Positions 35,330-43,115 of a stretch of 64,000 nt of DNA are shown here, piece by piece (position 1 is the stretch's first letter; each line of letters opens with the position of its first letter). The notes beneath the pieces are model-generated. The model was not told the origin of the DNA and made no database searches. It saw nothing but the letters and a program-made list of their open reading frames with translations. The position numbers and the translations under genes were made by a program. Location: contig NZ_SMFK01000002.1 in NCBI RefSeq assembly GCF_004349355.1, positions 124,001 through 188,000 of the forward strand, read 5' to 3'. The stretch is from Flavobacterium cellulosilyticum (lineage in GTDB: Bacteria > Bacteroidota > Bacteroidia > Flavobacteriales > Flavobacteriaceae).

Positions 35330-36178
35330 TTATTTTTCAGGAGTAATTTCTTGAGCTTTCTGTATTTCTTCCTGTTTTTTAGCTTCGGCTTTTTTCTTCC
35401 TATTAAAATAACCTCTTAATAAAAAATTTTCTTTTGCCGCTTCCATGTTTTCACTCAATCCTTTGGTTCCAGATTGGAGATTAGTCATAGTAGAATCTAA
35501 TTTTTTACCTAATCTTTCGTCACTGACTAATTTGGATAACATCCCTTTACCGCTATTCATACTTGTTGTGAATTTAGAAAATTGATTTGTGGTTATCTCC
35601 AGATTGGCAAGCGTGTTTTTTAGACTGTTGGCAAGTTGCTCATCGTTCATCAGTTTTGATAAAGTACCATTATTGTTATTCATACTAGAGGTAAATTGAG
35701 CTAATTGAGAGGTGATTATCCCTGCATTATCAATGGTGACTTTTAAACTTTTCATCAGGTCTTCCATTTCTACAGCACTTTTTGAGTTTATAAAATCATT
35801 GTCTTTTACAATTTGATTGGATGAAGTACCTGGAGAAATAGTCATAACTTTATCTCCCATTAAACCATCAGATCCAATAGTGGCAATAGCATCCGCTTTA
35901 ATAAACTTTTGTACATCTTTTTCAATTTTTATAACTACAATTACACTGGAATCGGTTTTTTGTTCAATTGCATCTACAGTGCCAATATTAATTCCTGAAA
36001 AGCGCACATTATTCCCTACTGACAGTCCACTTACAGTTTTGAACTGTGTTTTTAAGTTAAAGGTGGAGCCAAATAAATTTTGCTGTTTCCCTATAAAATA
36101 AATAACAAAAACGAATAGTATTAAACCAACTATTACGAACATTCCTAATTTCCAATTTGATCCGGTATCTTTATTCAT
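35330..36178 (-). CDS. mlaD: MlaD-like MCE-domain protein
   Basis: A 282-residue inner-membrane-anchored protein. One membrane helix (LGMFVIVGLILFVFVIYFIG, about residues 11-30) is followed by the MCE domain (FKTVSGLSVGNNVRFSGINIG, residues about 45-65) and a long helical extension with LAQFTSSMNNNNGTLSKL-type repeats. MCE proteins bind phospholipid and shuttle it between inner and outer membranes with the MlaEF transporter. Order on the minus strand is mlaE, mlaF, mlaD, spaced by 4 and 18 nt. Confidence 0.88.
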   Translation of the reverse strand: MNKDTGSNWKLGMFVIVGLILFVFVIYFIGKQQNLFGSTFNLKTQFKTVSGLSVGNNVRFSGINIGTVDAIEQKTDSSVIVVIKIEKDVQKFIKADAIATIGSDGLMGDKVMTISPGTSSNQIVKDNDFINSKSAVEMEDLMKSLKVTIDNAGIITSQLAQFTSSMNNNNGTLSKLMNDEQLANSLKNTLANLEITTNQFSKFTTSMNSGKGMLSKLVSDERLGKKLDSTMTNLQSGTKGLSENMEAAKENFLLRGYFNRKKKAEAKKQEEIQKAQEITPEK

Positions 36179-36196
36179 GATTAGATTTTTTTTTGT

Positions 36197-36931
36197 TTAA
36201 ATAAAAAAAGAACGAACCCATTCGTCTTTACTTTTTTCCAGTTCTTCATAAGTCCCTTCGGCATTAATTAGGCCATCTTTGAGAATTAATATTCGGTTAC
36301 CTGACATTTTTGCACAAGCCATATCGTGAGTAATAATTATAGAAGTGGTTTTGTATTTTTCTTGAAGAGATAAAATTAATTCGCTGATTTCTCTTGCTGT
36401 AATAGTATCCAAACCGGAAGTTGGTTCGTCATACAAAATAATTTCGGGCTTGATGATAATGGCTCTTGCCAAGGCAATTCTTTTGTTCATCCCCCCAGAC
36501 AGTTCCGATGGCATTTTGTCAATGGATTCTTTTAAACCAACATTGTCTAAAGCTTCCATAATTTTACTTTCAATGTCTGATTCAGCTAAATCCTGAGTAT
36601 GATGTTTCAATGTAAATCTTAAATTTTGTCTTACGGACATAGAGTCATATAAAGCACCATTTTGAAACATAAAACCAATCCGCACTCTAATAGCATTGAG
36701 CTCGTTGTTGTTCAATGAGGTAATTTCTTTTCCAAAAATTGAAATGCTTCCTTTATCCGCTTTGGCTAATCCTACCAAACATTTTATGGTAACTGATTTT
36801 CCTGATCCAGAACGACCAAGTATCACTACACTTTCTCCCTTGTTTGTTGAAAGATTAATTCCTTTTAAAATTTTATTTTCCCCAAAAGATTTGTGTAGAT
36901 TTTTAATGTTTATTATAGGTTGTGTTTCCAT
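36197..36931 (-). CDS. mlaF: MlaF-like ABC transporter ATPase
   Basis: A 244-residue ABC ATPase. Walker A is GRSGSGKSV, the Q-loop lies in FMFQNGALYDSM, the signature is LSGGMNKRIALARAI, and Walker B is IILYDEPTSGLD. ITHDMACAKMSGNRI follows. The 'FMFQ.GALYDSM' segment and the operon with MlaE and MlaD identify the phospholipid-transport ATPase. All catalytic motifs are present. Confidence 0.92.
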   Translation of the reverse strand: METQPIINIKNLHKSFGENKILKGINLSTNKGESVVILGRSGSGKSVTIKCLVGLAKADKGSISIFGKEITSLNNNELNAIRVRIGFMFQNGALYDSMSVRQNLRFTLKHHTQDLAESDIESKIMEALDNVGLKESIDKMPSELSGGMNKRIALARAIIIKPEIILYDEPTSGLDTITAREISELILSLQEKYKTTSIIITHDMACAKMSGNRILILKDGLINAEGTYEELEKSKDEWVRSFFI

Positions 36932-36935
36932 AATT

Positions 36936-37694
36936 TTAGAAAAATAAATCAGTTAATTGTACGGCCATCATATCAATAATAAAAACAGAAAGTGAGGCAG
37001 CAACTACTGCTTCATTTGCAGCAATTCCGACACTTGCCGTTCCGTTTGAGGCATTAAAACCCTTGTAAGATCCAATTAATCCTATGAAGAATCCAAAGAA
37101 GAAGGTTTTAATAAATGCCGGCATAAAATCTAAATATTCAAGATGTTCCAACACTTCCGAGAAATAGCGAAATAGACTCATGCTTCCGTGAATGTTGTAT
37201 CCAATGTAACCGCCATAGACCCCAATAAAATCAGCATAAATTACCAATAAAGGAACCATAAGAGTGGTAGCCAAAATTCGTGTAACTACTAAATATTTAT
37301 AAGGATTTATAGCCGAAACTTCCATTGCATCGATCTGTTCAGTCACTTTCATGGAACCCAATTCAGCTCCAATTCCAGAGGCGATTTTTCCAGCGCAAAT
37401 TAAAGCAGTAATTACAGGTGCAATTTCTCTGATTAAGGACAAGGAAACCATACTTGGTAACCAGGATTCCGCTCCAAATTTTAATAAGGTTGGGCGAGAT
37501 TGAATGGTTAACACCAAACCCATTATAAATCCTGTGATGCTTATTAATGGCAATGTTTTGTAACCAACAGCAAAGCACTGTCTTACAAATTCCCTGAATT
37601 GAAATGCAGGCTCAGTAAGTGCTTTAAAAAACCGCAAGGTAAATAGGGTTATATTACCTGCTTCATTAAAAATATTTTTCAGATAGAATGTCAA
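36936..37694 (-). CDS. mlaE: MlaE-like phospholipid transport permease
   Basis: A 252-residue permease with about five membrane helices and no recognisable transporter ATP motif. Family features include GFIMGLVLTIQSRPTLLKFG, SLIREIAPVITALICAGKI, GAELGSMKVTEQIDAMEVSA and the terminal NGTASVGIAANEAVVAASL. MlaE forms the membrane core of the MlaFEDB-type complex that retrieves phospholipid from the outer membrane. First of the three-gene operon; 167 nt of AT-rich DNA without a recognisable E element lie upstream. Confidence 0.92.
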   Translation of the reverse strand: MTFYLKNIFNEAGNITLFTLRFFKALTEPAFQFREFVRQCFAVGYKTLPLISITGFIMGLVLTIQSRPTLLKFGAESWLPSMVSLSLIREIAPVITALICAGKIASGIGAELGSMKVTEQIDAMEVSAINPYKYLVVTRILATTLMVPLLVIYADFIGVYGGYIGYNIHGSMSLFRYFSEVLEHLEYLDFMPAFIKTFFFGFFIGLIGSYKGFNASNGTASVGIAANEAVVAASLSVFIIDMMAVQLTDLFF

Positions 37695-37861
37695 AATTGT
37701 ATTTTTTTGGAGGTTAATTAATTGTTTTTAAACCATTGTCATGCTTCAATTCTAATTTTGTTTTTTTTGAATTAAAAAGAAGAGTGATTGAAGAACATAA
37801 GGATAGCAAAATATTTGTTTTTTTTCCTAATTGATACCTTCGAAACTGTAGCGTTTCTATA

Positions 37862-38089
37862 TTAAATTCTATTATTTTTTGAAGTACTTCTTCCTATTAT
37901 TATGATACCTCCCACAATTATTAGCACACCTATAATAGGTGTCCATTGTACGGGATGATTTTTTTCTGCATTTATTTCAATTGGACCAATATCGACCACT
38001 TTTTCTTTGGTTACATAATTAAATCCAGTATATACTGTCATTAATATTCCTAGTATAACCAATGCTATTCCAAGTGTTTTTGTATTCAT
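37862..38089 (-). CDS. Small membrane protein, two helices
   Basis: A 75-residue protein with membrane helices at about residues 6-24 (LGIALVILGILMTVYTGF) and 50-66 (IIGVLIIVGGIIIIG). The polar loop between them contains VDIGPIEINAEKNHPVQW. I have seen this pattern in small flavobacterial membrane proteins but cannot name a function. It follows the eRF1-like gene by 55 nt on the same strand, so it is probably cotranscribed from site 6. Confidence 0.6.
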   Translation of the reverse strand: MNTKTLGIALVILGILMTVYTGFNYVTKEKVVDIGPIEINAEKNHPVQWTPIIGVLIIVGGIIIIGRSTSKNNRI

Positions 38090-38144
38090 TTTTTTCTGGT
38101 TTTTAAACTTGTTTTGTACAATAAATTGCTTTTATAAAGTAAAA

Positions 38145-38528
38145 TTATGCAGTCAAAAAATAACTATTTACAAAAGCGGCTTTTTGATTTTCTGTCATTT
38201 GATCTGCTTCTTTGATTTTGATTTTTATGTTAGCAAAATGGAGATCTTCTCTTAAATTTGCAAACAATTCCACTTTTGCATTAGTTGGGCCAAAAAGCAA
38301 TACATGATTATAATCTTTAATTATGGCACCCAATTCTTTATAATAGCTGGATTGTAGCTGCTGTCTTTTATTATGCATCAGACTTTCACTTTTAGTTAAA
38401 GCTTCCATTTTTTTATCAAAGGTGAATTTTGATTCAATTGTTTTAGTCTCTAATGGATTTTTAGAATAGTCTAATAAATAAGCGAAAGAATGATCCATCC
38501 ATATACCTAATTTTTTTGCTGAGTTCAT
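38145..38528 (-). CDS. eRF1 domain 3-like ('translational machinery') protein
   Basis: A 127-residue protein. KLGIWMDHSFAYLLDY at the start and YYKELGAIIKDYNHVLLFGP, then TNAKVELFANLREDLHFANIKI and QKAAFVNSYF, resemble the short bacterial proteins related to eRF1 domain 3/pelota ('WIDHxxA', '(F)Y.E(V/L)...(I)L..GP..AK.EF'). I infer that relationship from remembered sequence patterns; no activity is known. It lies 72 nt below the box of site 6, so it should be induced with the other regulon genes. A role at stalled ribosomes would be speculative. Confidence 0.55.
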   Translation of the reverse strand: MNSAKKLGIWMDHSFAYLLDYSKNPLETKTIESKFTFDKKMEALTKSESLMHNKRQQLQSSYYKELGAIIKDYNHVLLFGPTNAKVELFANLREDLHFANIKIKIKEADQMTENQKAAFVNSYFLTA

Positions 38529-38599
38529 AATTTTATTTTTATTATTTCTGAATTTATTTTAAAAATATAATTGATAAAAATATCTATTTTAGTATGGAT

Positions 38600-38665
38600 A
38601 AAGGTGATCTAATTTGCCTGAAAAAATGTTATATAACTTTAGAGATAAGTTATAACATTCACACC
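38600..38665 (-). promoter_or_regulatory. E-element promoter, site 6 (38145-37862 genes)
   Basis: The element lies at 38627-38665 with a perfect dyad ATAACTT/AAGTTAT. On the minus strand CCTTTA (box 38600-38604) follows after exactly 22 nt. The first gene starts 72 nt later. Confidence 0.78.
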
Positions 38666-38786
38666 TTTTTATTTGAGAAATACGACGAATAAATTCGAAA
38701 AAAGCTGTCTCATTAAGAAACAGAATAAACAAAAATTGATTCAAATTGTTTATTTTAAATGTAGTTTTTAAAAACAGTAAAAAAAT

Positions 38787-38860
38787 AATCAATGTCATTT
38801 GTTAGTACCAATTGTAATTTTTGGTGAGTATCTTCTTCTCTTGACTAAACAACACTGATT
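38787..38860 (-). ncRNA. Structured repeat element, copy 2
   Basis: A 74-nt near copy of the element at 39334. On the minus strand AATCAGTGT pairs with ACATTGATT (one G-U), GTTTAGT with ACTAAC, and ACCAA with TTGGT. The purine-rich CAAGAGAAGAAGATACTC between the second and third helices is shared with copy 1. It starts 73 nt past the stop of the 38933 gene. It could alternatively be a decayed coding fragment; see findings. Confidence 0.45.
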
Positions 38861-38932
38861 CTTTTCAATATAATTTTTAAAAGGAATTCAATTCAAACTA
38901 ACATCACTTAATCTTTACTTTAGAAAAATTAA

Positions 38933-39268
38933 TTAAACCAAATGGGGATTTAGTTCGAGTCTTACTTCCGATTTAAGTTTTGATATATCAAATACGGGTA
39001 TTTCGTAAATAGATTGTATTTTACAAAACAGCTCATAATTGAAGGTGCAGGCTAATATTTTAACACCTTTTTTATAAATTTTCATAAAATAATCAAGATC
39101 TTCTTCTGAATAGATTACAAAGAGAATTGTGGAATAATTATCTATTTCATTTTCAAAGGAATCAAACTTTCTATAAGAGTCAAAATCAAAACTATTTCTA
39201 AATTCATATTTCAAGAATCTAGCAAAAGAGTTTCGACTATCATACACAACATGTTTATTAGAGTTCAT
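38933..39268 (-). CDS. Hypothetical cytoplasmic protein between the two structured elements
   Basis: A 111-residue protein, without signal peptide. The first half is polar and aromatic (SFARFLKYEFRNSFDFDSYR). The second half is alpha/beta-like (TILFVIYSEEDLDYFMKIYK, then KGVKILACTF and EIPVFDISKL), loosely like a receiver or Rossmann half-fold but without a phospho-acceptor Asp pattern. I do not recognise it. It is flanked by the two copies of the structured element, and site 7 is 184 nt upstream of the start codon. Confidence 0.6.
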   Translation of the reverse strand: MNSNKHVVYDSRNSFARFLKYEFRNSFDFDSYRKFDSFENEIDNYSTILFVIYSEEDLDYFMKIYKKGVKILACTFNYELFCKIQSIYEIPVFDISKLKSEVRLELNPHLV

Positions 39269-39333
39269 TTTGCTTAATTATTAATTAATTTCAATTGTAT
39301 AGATTTTTAGAAATTTAATTTTTTAAAAATAAT

Positions 39334-39409
39334 AATCAATGTCATTTGTTAGTACCAGCAATTTAATTTGTGGTGAATATCTTCTTCTCTTGACTAAACA
39401 ACATTGATT
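39334..39409 (-). ncRNA. Structured repeat element, copy 1 (leader of the 38933 gene)
   Basis: A 76-nt element in the 5' region of the 38933 gene, below promoter site 7. On the minus strand AATCAATGT pairs with ACATTGATT, GTTTAGT with ACTAAC (one bulge), and ACCA-CAA with TTG-TGGT, leaving CAAGAGAAGAAGATATTC single-stranded. The terminal helices are nearly identical to copy 2, while the third helix differs in sequence but still pairs. Confidence 0.5.
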
Positions 39410-39451
39410 GTTTTTATTTAGTAATTAACTGCTATTAATTTTCTACTTTGT

Positions 39452-39517
39452 AAAATTCAATAATTTGGAGCGTTAAACTGTTATAAAACTTTTGCGATAA
39501 TTTATATAATTCCTACC
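39452..39517 (-). promoter_or_regulatory. E-element promoter, site 7 (38933 gene)
   Basis: The element lies at 39479-39517 (TGTTATAAAACTTTTGCG start on the plus strand). The -7-like box is ATTTTA (39452-39456) after 22 nt, weaker than CCTTTG. The leader below it carries the structured element. Confidence 0.6.
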
Positions 39518-39559
39518 TTATAAGGTTATAATGTTAAGCTATTAAAACCTAATTTTAAT

Positions 39560-41899
39560 TTACCGTTTTTGGAATAAAGATTTTGTCTGCCTTTTTTTTG
39601 CTTTAAATTTAAAATGTTTTTCCATGGTTAGTCTTGCCATTAGATAACTCACGGTTGATTCTGCACCTTGATTCAAATTAATATACTTGTCCTCTAAGCC
39701 ATCATAACACCCTCCTGTACAAGGATTGTAGATAATTTGGTGCAAATGATTGTTTCCTAAAAACCAGTCGAAACCTATTTTCATTTTTTTTAAATATTTT
39801 TTATCGTTGAAAGTAGTATGAAATTTGCTCAAAGCAAGAATAGTGTATGCAACATCTATGCACTGTTCTCCGCCTACTTTTTCTTGATTTAATTCTTCAC
39901 CATTGGTATACCATCCCTTATTTGAAATTACTTTTATACTGTTTTTTTTATATATTTTTGATAATAAAAACTCAAAAGAATTTTTTGCAATTTCTTTATA
40001 TCTATTCTCGCCTGTTGTCAAATAGGCACATAACATCGCCTCTGGAAGTATACTATTGGCATAGGTAAGGTAACTTTCGAACCATTGCCAGTTGTCTTTT
40101 GCTATGTGTTTGTACATTTGCTCTAACTTGTTAGCAAGATGTTGCATTACAAGTACATTTGAAATAGAATTATGTTTCAATTTACTGTAATATATGCCCT
40201 TTATTATGAAAGCCATGGCTCGGGTAGAATTCATCTCACGAACATTTTTCAAAGCTAATTCCATTGTCAGTATAGCTTCTTCATATATTTCTGCAGGTAA
40301 TTTTTCACCTAACGAAATTAGATATCCCAAAGACCAAATAGCCCTTCCATTTGCATCATCAAGGTTTTCACTGTTTTGGCTTGTAAAATTTCCGTTTTTA
40401 TCGACATAATTCAAGAAATAGCCATCAGATTGCAAGCAGAATTTTATAAAGTTGAAATAAAGTTGGATGTAACCTAGTTGTGCTGGATCATTTGTTAATT
40501 CATAATGTTGGCAAACGGCTACCAAGGCACGTGCATTGTCATCTAATGTATAACCAGATTCTAAATCAGGTTGGTTGATTATCGAAAACTGAATCATTCC
40601 AAAAGGAGTCGTTAAGTTTTTGAAATGGTTGAGGTTGATTTCGGGAATTTTAAAATTTAATTTAATTTTTTTATCGGCTATAGTCTCAAATAAAATAGCG
40701 TGTGCAATTGCGGTGTTTTCCCAAGCGGTCGGGGCTAATTTATGAATGCCATTAGAAGCAATGTTTTTACGTAATTTTTCATCTTTCAGCAATCGAATCA
40801 CTTGTTCTGCTAATTGTTTTGGATTTTCAAAATCGATAATGATTCCTGTTTCGTTTTGCAATACTTCAATTGCATGCGGAATTGGAGTAGAAATAATAGG
40901 GCAACCGCAACTTATGGCATAAGAGAAAGTGCCACTTACTGCCTGGTTGCGATCCTTGGATGTAAAAAGATAAATATCAGTAAGCTGTAAATATTCTAGC
41001 AGCGTGTCTAAAGGTAGATATTGATTGATGAATTTTACATTTTTTTGTAACCCTAAAGCGATAATTTGGGCTTCAAGTGAATTTCGGTATATTTCACCTT
41101 CGTTTTTTACCACCATTGGATGTGTTTTTCCGATAACTAGAAACAGTACTTCCGGTTGTTTTTTAACAATGATTTGCAAAGCATTAATTGAAGTTTCAAT
41201 ACATTTTCCAGAACTCAACAATCCAAAGGTCGAAATAATTTTTCGTCCTGATAATTGGTATTTTCTTTTAAGAACTTCCTTGTTCGAATGTTCAACCAAG
41301 TGTGTTCCGTGTGGAATTACATTGATTTTATCTTGTGAAATGCCATAATCCTGCTCTACTATTTTTGCAGAAGTATTTGTCATTACTATAAAGGAATCAA
41401 CAGCATTGTTTATTTGCTGCACTTGCTTTTTAATTTGCTGATCTGGATTGGGTAATACAGTATGAAAAACCACTATTTTGGGTTTATGAATTGCTTCTAA
41501 AAAGGTGATAAAATCGGCTTCATTGGTTTTGAATAAGCCAAATTCATGTTGAATTAAAACGATCTCAAGAGAGGTGTTTTTATTAATTTTTTCAGCTAAT
41601 TCTGAATATGAATTTTGATTGTCAGTTTCTAAAACAGCATAAATATCTTCTTTATAAATGTGTTTCTCCTTTTCTAATTCTAAAGCGACTATTTTTAAGG
41701 TGAATGATTTATTGAATTTGTTTTTTAAAGCCAATAGTAAATCCTGAGAATAGGTTGCAATTCCGCATTCTCGTGGAGGAAAAGTGGTGATAATTAAAAT
41801 TTCAGGCAACTTGCTTATTGTTCTCTGAAAATTTTGATAATTCTCCTGATTTATTATTGATCCAAATTTAGTGGGATAGTTACTATTGCTATTTCTCAT
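39560..41899 (-). CDS. GT4 glycosyltransferase fused to an (alpha/alpha)-barrel-like domain
   Basis: A 779-residue two-domain protein. Residues about 30-415 are a GT4 enzyme: FPPRECGIATYSQDLLLAL, VLIQHEFGLF, VIPHGTH, FGLLSSGKCIETSINALQ and the donor segment SYAISCGCPIISTPIPHA. Residues about 430-765 are helical and repeat-rich, with ESGYTLDDNARALVAVCQHY, EQCIDVAYTILALSKFH and CTGGCYDGLEDKYINLNQGA, a pattern of (alpha/alpha)6 glycan-processing folds. The C-terminal half may cleave or epimerise the product, but its family is not certain. It lies 429 nt below the box of site 8, with a small ORF and hairpin between. Confidence 0.75.
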   Translation of the reverse strand: MRNSNSNYPTKFGSIINQENYQNFQRTISKLPEILIITTFPPRECGIATYSQDLLLALKNKFNKSFTLKIVALELEKEKHIYKEDIYAVLETDNQNSYSELAEKINKNTSLEIVLIQHEFGLFKTNEADFITFLEAIHKPKIVVFHTVLPNPDQQIKKQVQQINNAVDSFIVMTNTSAKIVEQDYGISQDKINVIPHGTHLVEHSNKEVLKRKYQLSGRKIISTFGLLSSGKCIETSINALQIIVKKQPEVLFLVIGKTHPMVVKNEGEIYRNSLEAQIIALGLQKNVKFINQYLPLDTLLEYLQLTDIYLFTSKDRNQAVSGTFSYAISCGCPIISTPIPHAIEVLQNETGIIIDFENPKQLAEQVIRLLKDEKLRKNIASNGIHKLAPTAWENTAIAHAILFETIADKKIKLNFKIPEINLNHFKNLTTPFGMIQFSIINQPDLESGYTLDDNARALVAVCQHYELTNDPAQLGYIQLYFNFIKFCLQSDGYFLNYVDKNGNFTSQNSENLDDANGRAIWSLGYLISLGEKLPAEIYEEAILTMELALKNVREMNSTRAMAFIIKGIYYSKLKHNSISNVLVMQHLANKLEQMYKHIAKDNWQWFESYLTYANSILPEAMLCAYLTTGENRYKEIAKNSFEFLLSKIYKKNSIKVISNKGWYTNGEELNQEKVGGEQCIDVAYTILALSKFHTTFNDKKYLKKMKIGFDWFLGNNHLHQIIYNPCTGGCYDGLEDKYINLNQGAESTVSYLMARLTMEKHFKFKAKKRQTKSLFQKR

Positions 41900-42143
41900 C
41901 TTGTTTTTTATTTCTCATTAGTATTTTAATTATTCGGATTCACTTATAAAAGTGCATACTATTCTTTCATAGGAGCTCAACAATAGATTAATAGTGTATC
42001 ATCATAAACTACAACTCCAATTGGAAAGCTTACATTATTTTATTCGCCTATTAATTACCAAATTTCCTCGGGTTTAAAAAACAATAAGATAATCGGGCAA
42101 TTGATAATTGAGAGTTTTCTATACTCATTTTATTTATAAAAGC
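41900..42143. other. Non-coding leader region, no gene seen
   Basis: AT-rich sequence between the hairpin after the 35-codon ORF and the GT4 fusion gene. It holds a weak CACTT-ataa-AAGTG hairpin (41951-41964) and no ORF that I can support. The whole gap from 41900 to 42718 otherwise contains the small ORF, site 8 and a terminator-like stem, listed separately. Confidence 0.5.
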
Positions 42144-42167
42144 GTAACTAACCTTGTTTTTAGTTAC
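42144..42167 (-). terminator. Hairpin after the 35-codon ORF
   Basis: GTAACTAA (42144-42151) and TTAGTTAC (42160-42167) form a perfect 8-bp stem, 6 nt past the stop of the small ORF at 42174. On the minus strand GCTTTTATAAA follows. It may terminate most transcripts from site 8. Confidence 0.5.
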
Positions 42168-42173
42168 TGAAAA

Positions 42174-42281
42174 TTACGTTACAAATGACAAACTATTCAA
42201 ATTCAGTTTTACAAGTAGACTACCAGCACCTATAGCACTTTTAATTAATTTTTCATTAAAAAAAACAAGGTATTTTTGCAT
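42174..42281 (-). CDS. Candidate 35-residue protein under E-element site 8
   Basis: A 36-codon ORF (ATG at 42281, TAA at 42174). The product starts MQKYLVFFNEKLIKSAIGAG and ends SLLVKLNLNSLSFVT, a short amphipathic, mildly basic peptide. I do not recognise it. Its ATG lies 47 nt below the box of site 8, inside the 27-72-nt range seen for nearly all other genes behind this promoter, and an 8-bp hairpin follows the stop. Position is the main evidence; coding is not proven. Confidence 0.4.
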   Translation of the reverse strand: MQKYLVFFNEKLIKSAIGAGSLLVKLNLNSLSFVT

Positions 42282-42327
42282 TAATAATTTTTTAAATTTA
42301 GTAATTAACTTGCTGAAAATGAATGGT

Positions 42328-42392
42328 AAAGGTCTGTTTTTTATAAATAAAGTATTTATATAACTTTGTTTATAATTTATATTATTTACATA
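42328..42392 (-). promoter_or_regulatory. E-element promoter, site 8
   Basis: The element lies at 42354-42392. CCTTTA (box 42328-42332) follows on the minus strand after 21 nt. The nearest ORF is the 35-codon gene at 42281; the GT4 fusion gene starts 429 nt below the box. Confidence 0.65.
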
Positions 42393-42432
42393 TATGGACT
42401 CAAAAAATTCAATACAAATTCGTATAAAAAAA

Positions 42433-42461
42433 GAGGCTGTCTTTTAAAAAAAAACAGCCTC
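42433..42461 (-). terminator. Rho-independent terminator-like stem
   Basis: GAGGCTGT (42433-42440) and ACAGCCTC (42454-42461) form an 8-bp GC-rich stem with an A/T-rich loop. It lies 258 nt past the stop of the 42719 gene and just upstream of site 8. Confidence 0.6.
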
Positions 42462-42718
42462 CAAACAAAAACCAAAAAAAAATCTCCAATTCTTATATTG
42501 GAAAGTTGTTCAATTAAATTTCAACAGTTATTTCAGAAATTCAAGAGCCCGGAATTCTATTCCTAGAATTTGAAATATATAACGGATGTAGATACTAAAG
42601 GCTTGCTTTGAATTTCAAATTCTTTTTCAGCTTTTTAAGCCATGCATTTGAAAGTGTAACAGCAATAATTTAGAAAAAATAAGTAGTCGTTATTTTTTTT
42701 TATACGATGTTATTTTAG

Positions 42719-42913
42719 TTATGATTCGTCTTTTGTAGTACGTACTAGGCTGATTCCTGAAGTAAAAAATACCAGTCCAAGAACACCATAGATAATTAGT
42801 TCTTTTACATCTCCTGTATTACCTGAAGTATTCGTAAAAACTACAGCAGTATAGATGAGAGCTCCGATTCCTAAAGCTGTGAGCAATGCTCCAAAGATTC
42901 TTTTTAAATTCAT
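42719..42913 (-). CDS. Small membrane protein, two helices
   Basis: A 64-residue protein with helices at about residues 6-26 (IFGALLTALGIGALIYTAVVF) and 41-57 (IIYGVLGLVFFTSGISL) and a short polar tail (VRTTKDES). I cannot assign a family. It lies 58 nt below the box of site 9, so it is a member of the regulon, and resembles in size and layout the 37862 gene, which follows site 6. Confidence 0.65.
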   Translation of the reverse strand: MNLKRIFGALLTALGIGALIYTAVVFTNTSGNTGDVKELIIYGVLGLVFFTSGISLVRTTKDES

Positions 42914-42970
42914 GATGGTTTATTTTTAAGGATTATTGTTTTGAAAATTAATTATTATAATACAAGACCC

Positions 42971-43036
42971 AAAGTTGGCTTAATTTGCCTTAAATTCTAT
43001 TACATAATTTTGTTTAAGAGTTATAATATTCACACC
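42971..43036 (-). promoter_or_regulatory. E-element promoter, site 9 (42719 gene)
   Basis: The element lies at 42998-43036 and ends GAGTTATAATATTCACACC on the plus strand. CTTTG (minus strand, box 42971-42975) follows after 22 nt. The gene starts 58 nt below. Confidence 0.75.
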
Positions 43037-43064
43037 TATTTTAAAAAGTTAGTTTTTAGACAAT

Positions 43065-43096
43065 AAAAAAGAGGCACTCTTTCGAATGCCTCTTTA
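43065..43096 (-). terminator. Terminator of the 43116 gene
   Basis: AAAGAGGCA and TGCCTCTTT (around 43068-43076 and 43087-43095) form a 9-bp stem with a 10-nt loop, bordered by A and T runs, 20 nt past the stop of the DUF3494 gene. Confidence 0.8.
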
Positions 43097-43115
43097 AGAA
43101 ATTGTAGGTCGTTAT

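Noticed and set aside
42154..42566. Two consecutive plus-strand frames in the 41900-42718 gap
   Set aside because: They run across the site 8 promoter and the terminator stem; products are low-complexity Lys/Phe/Ile sequences.
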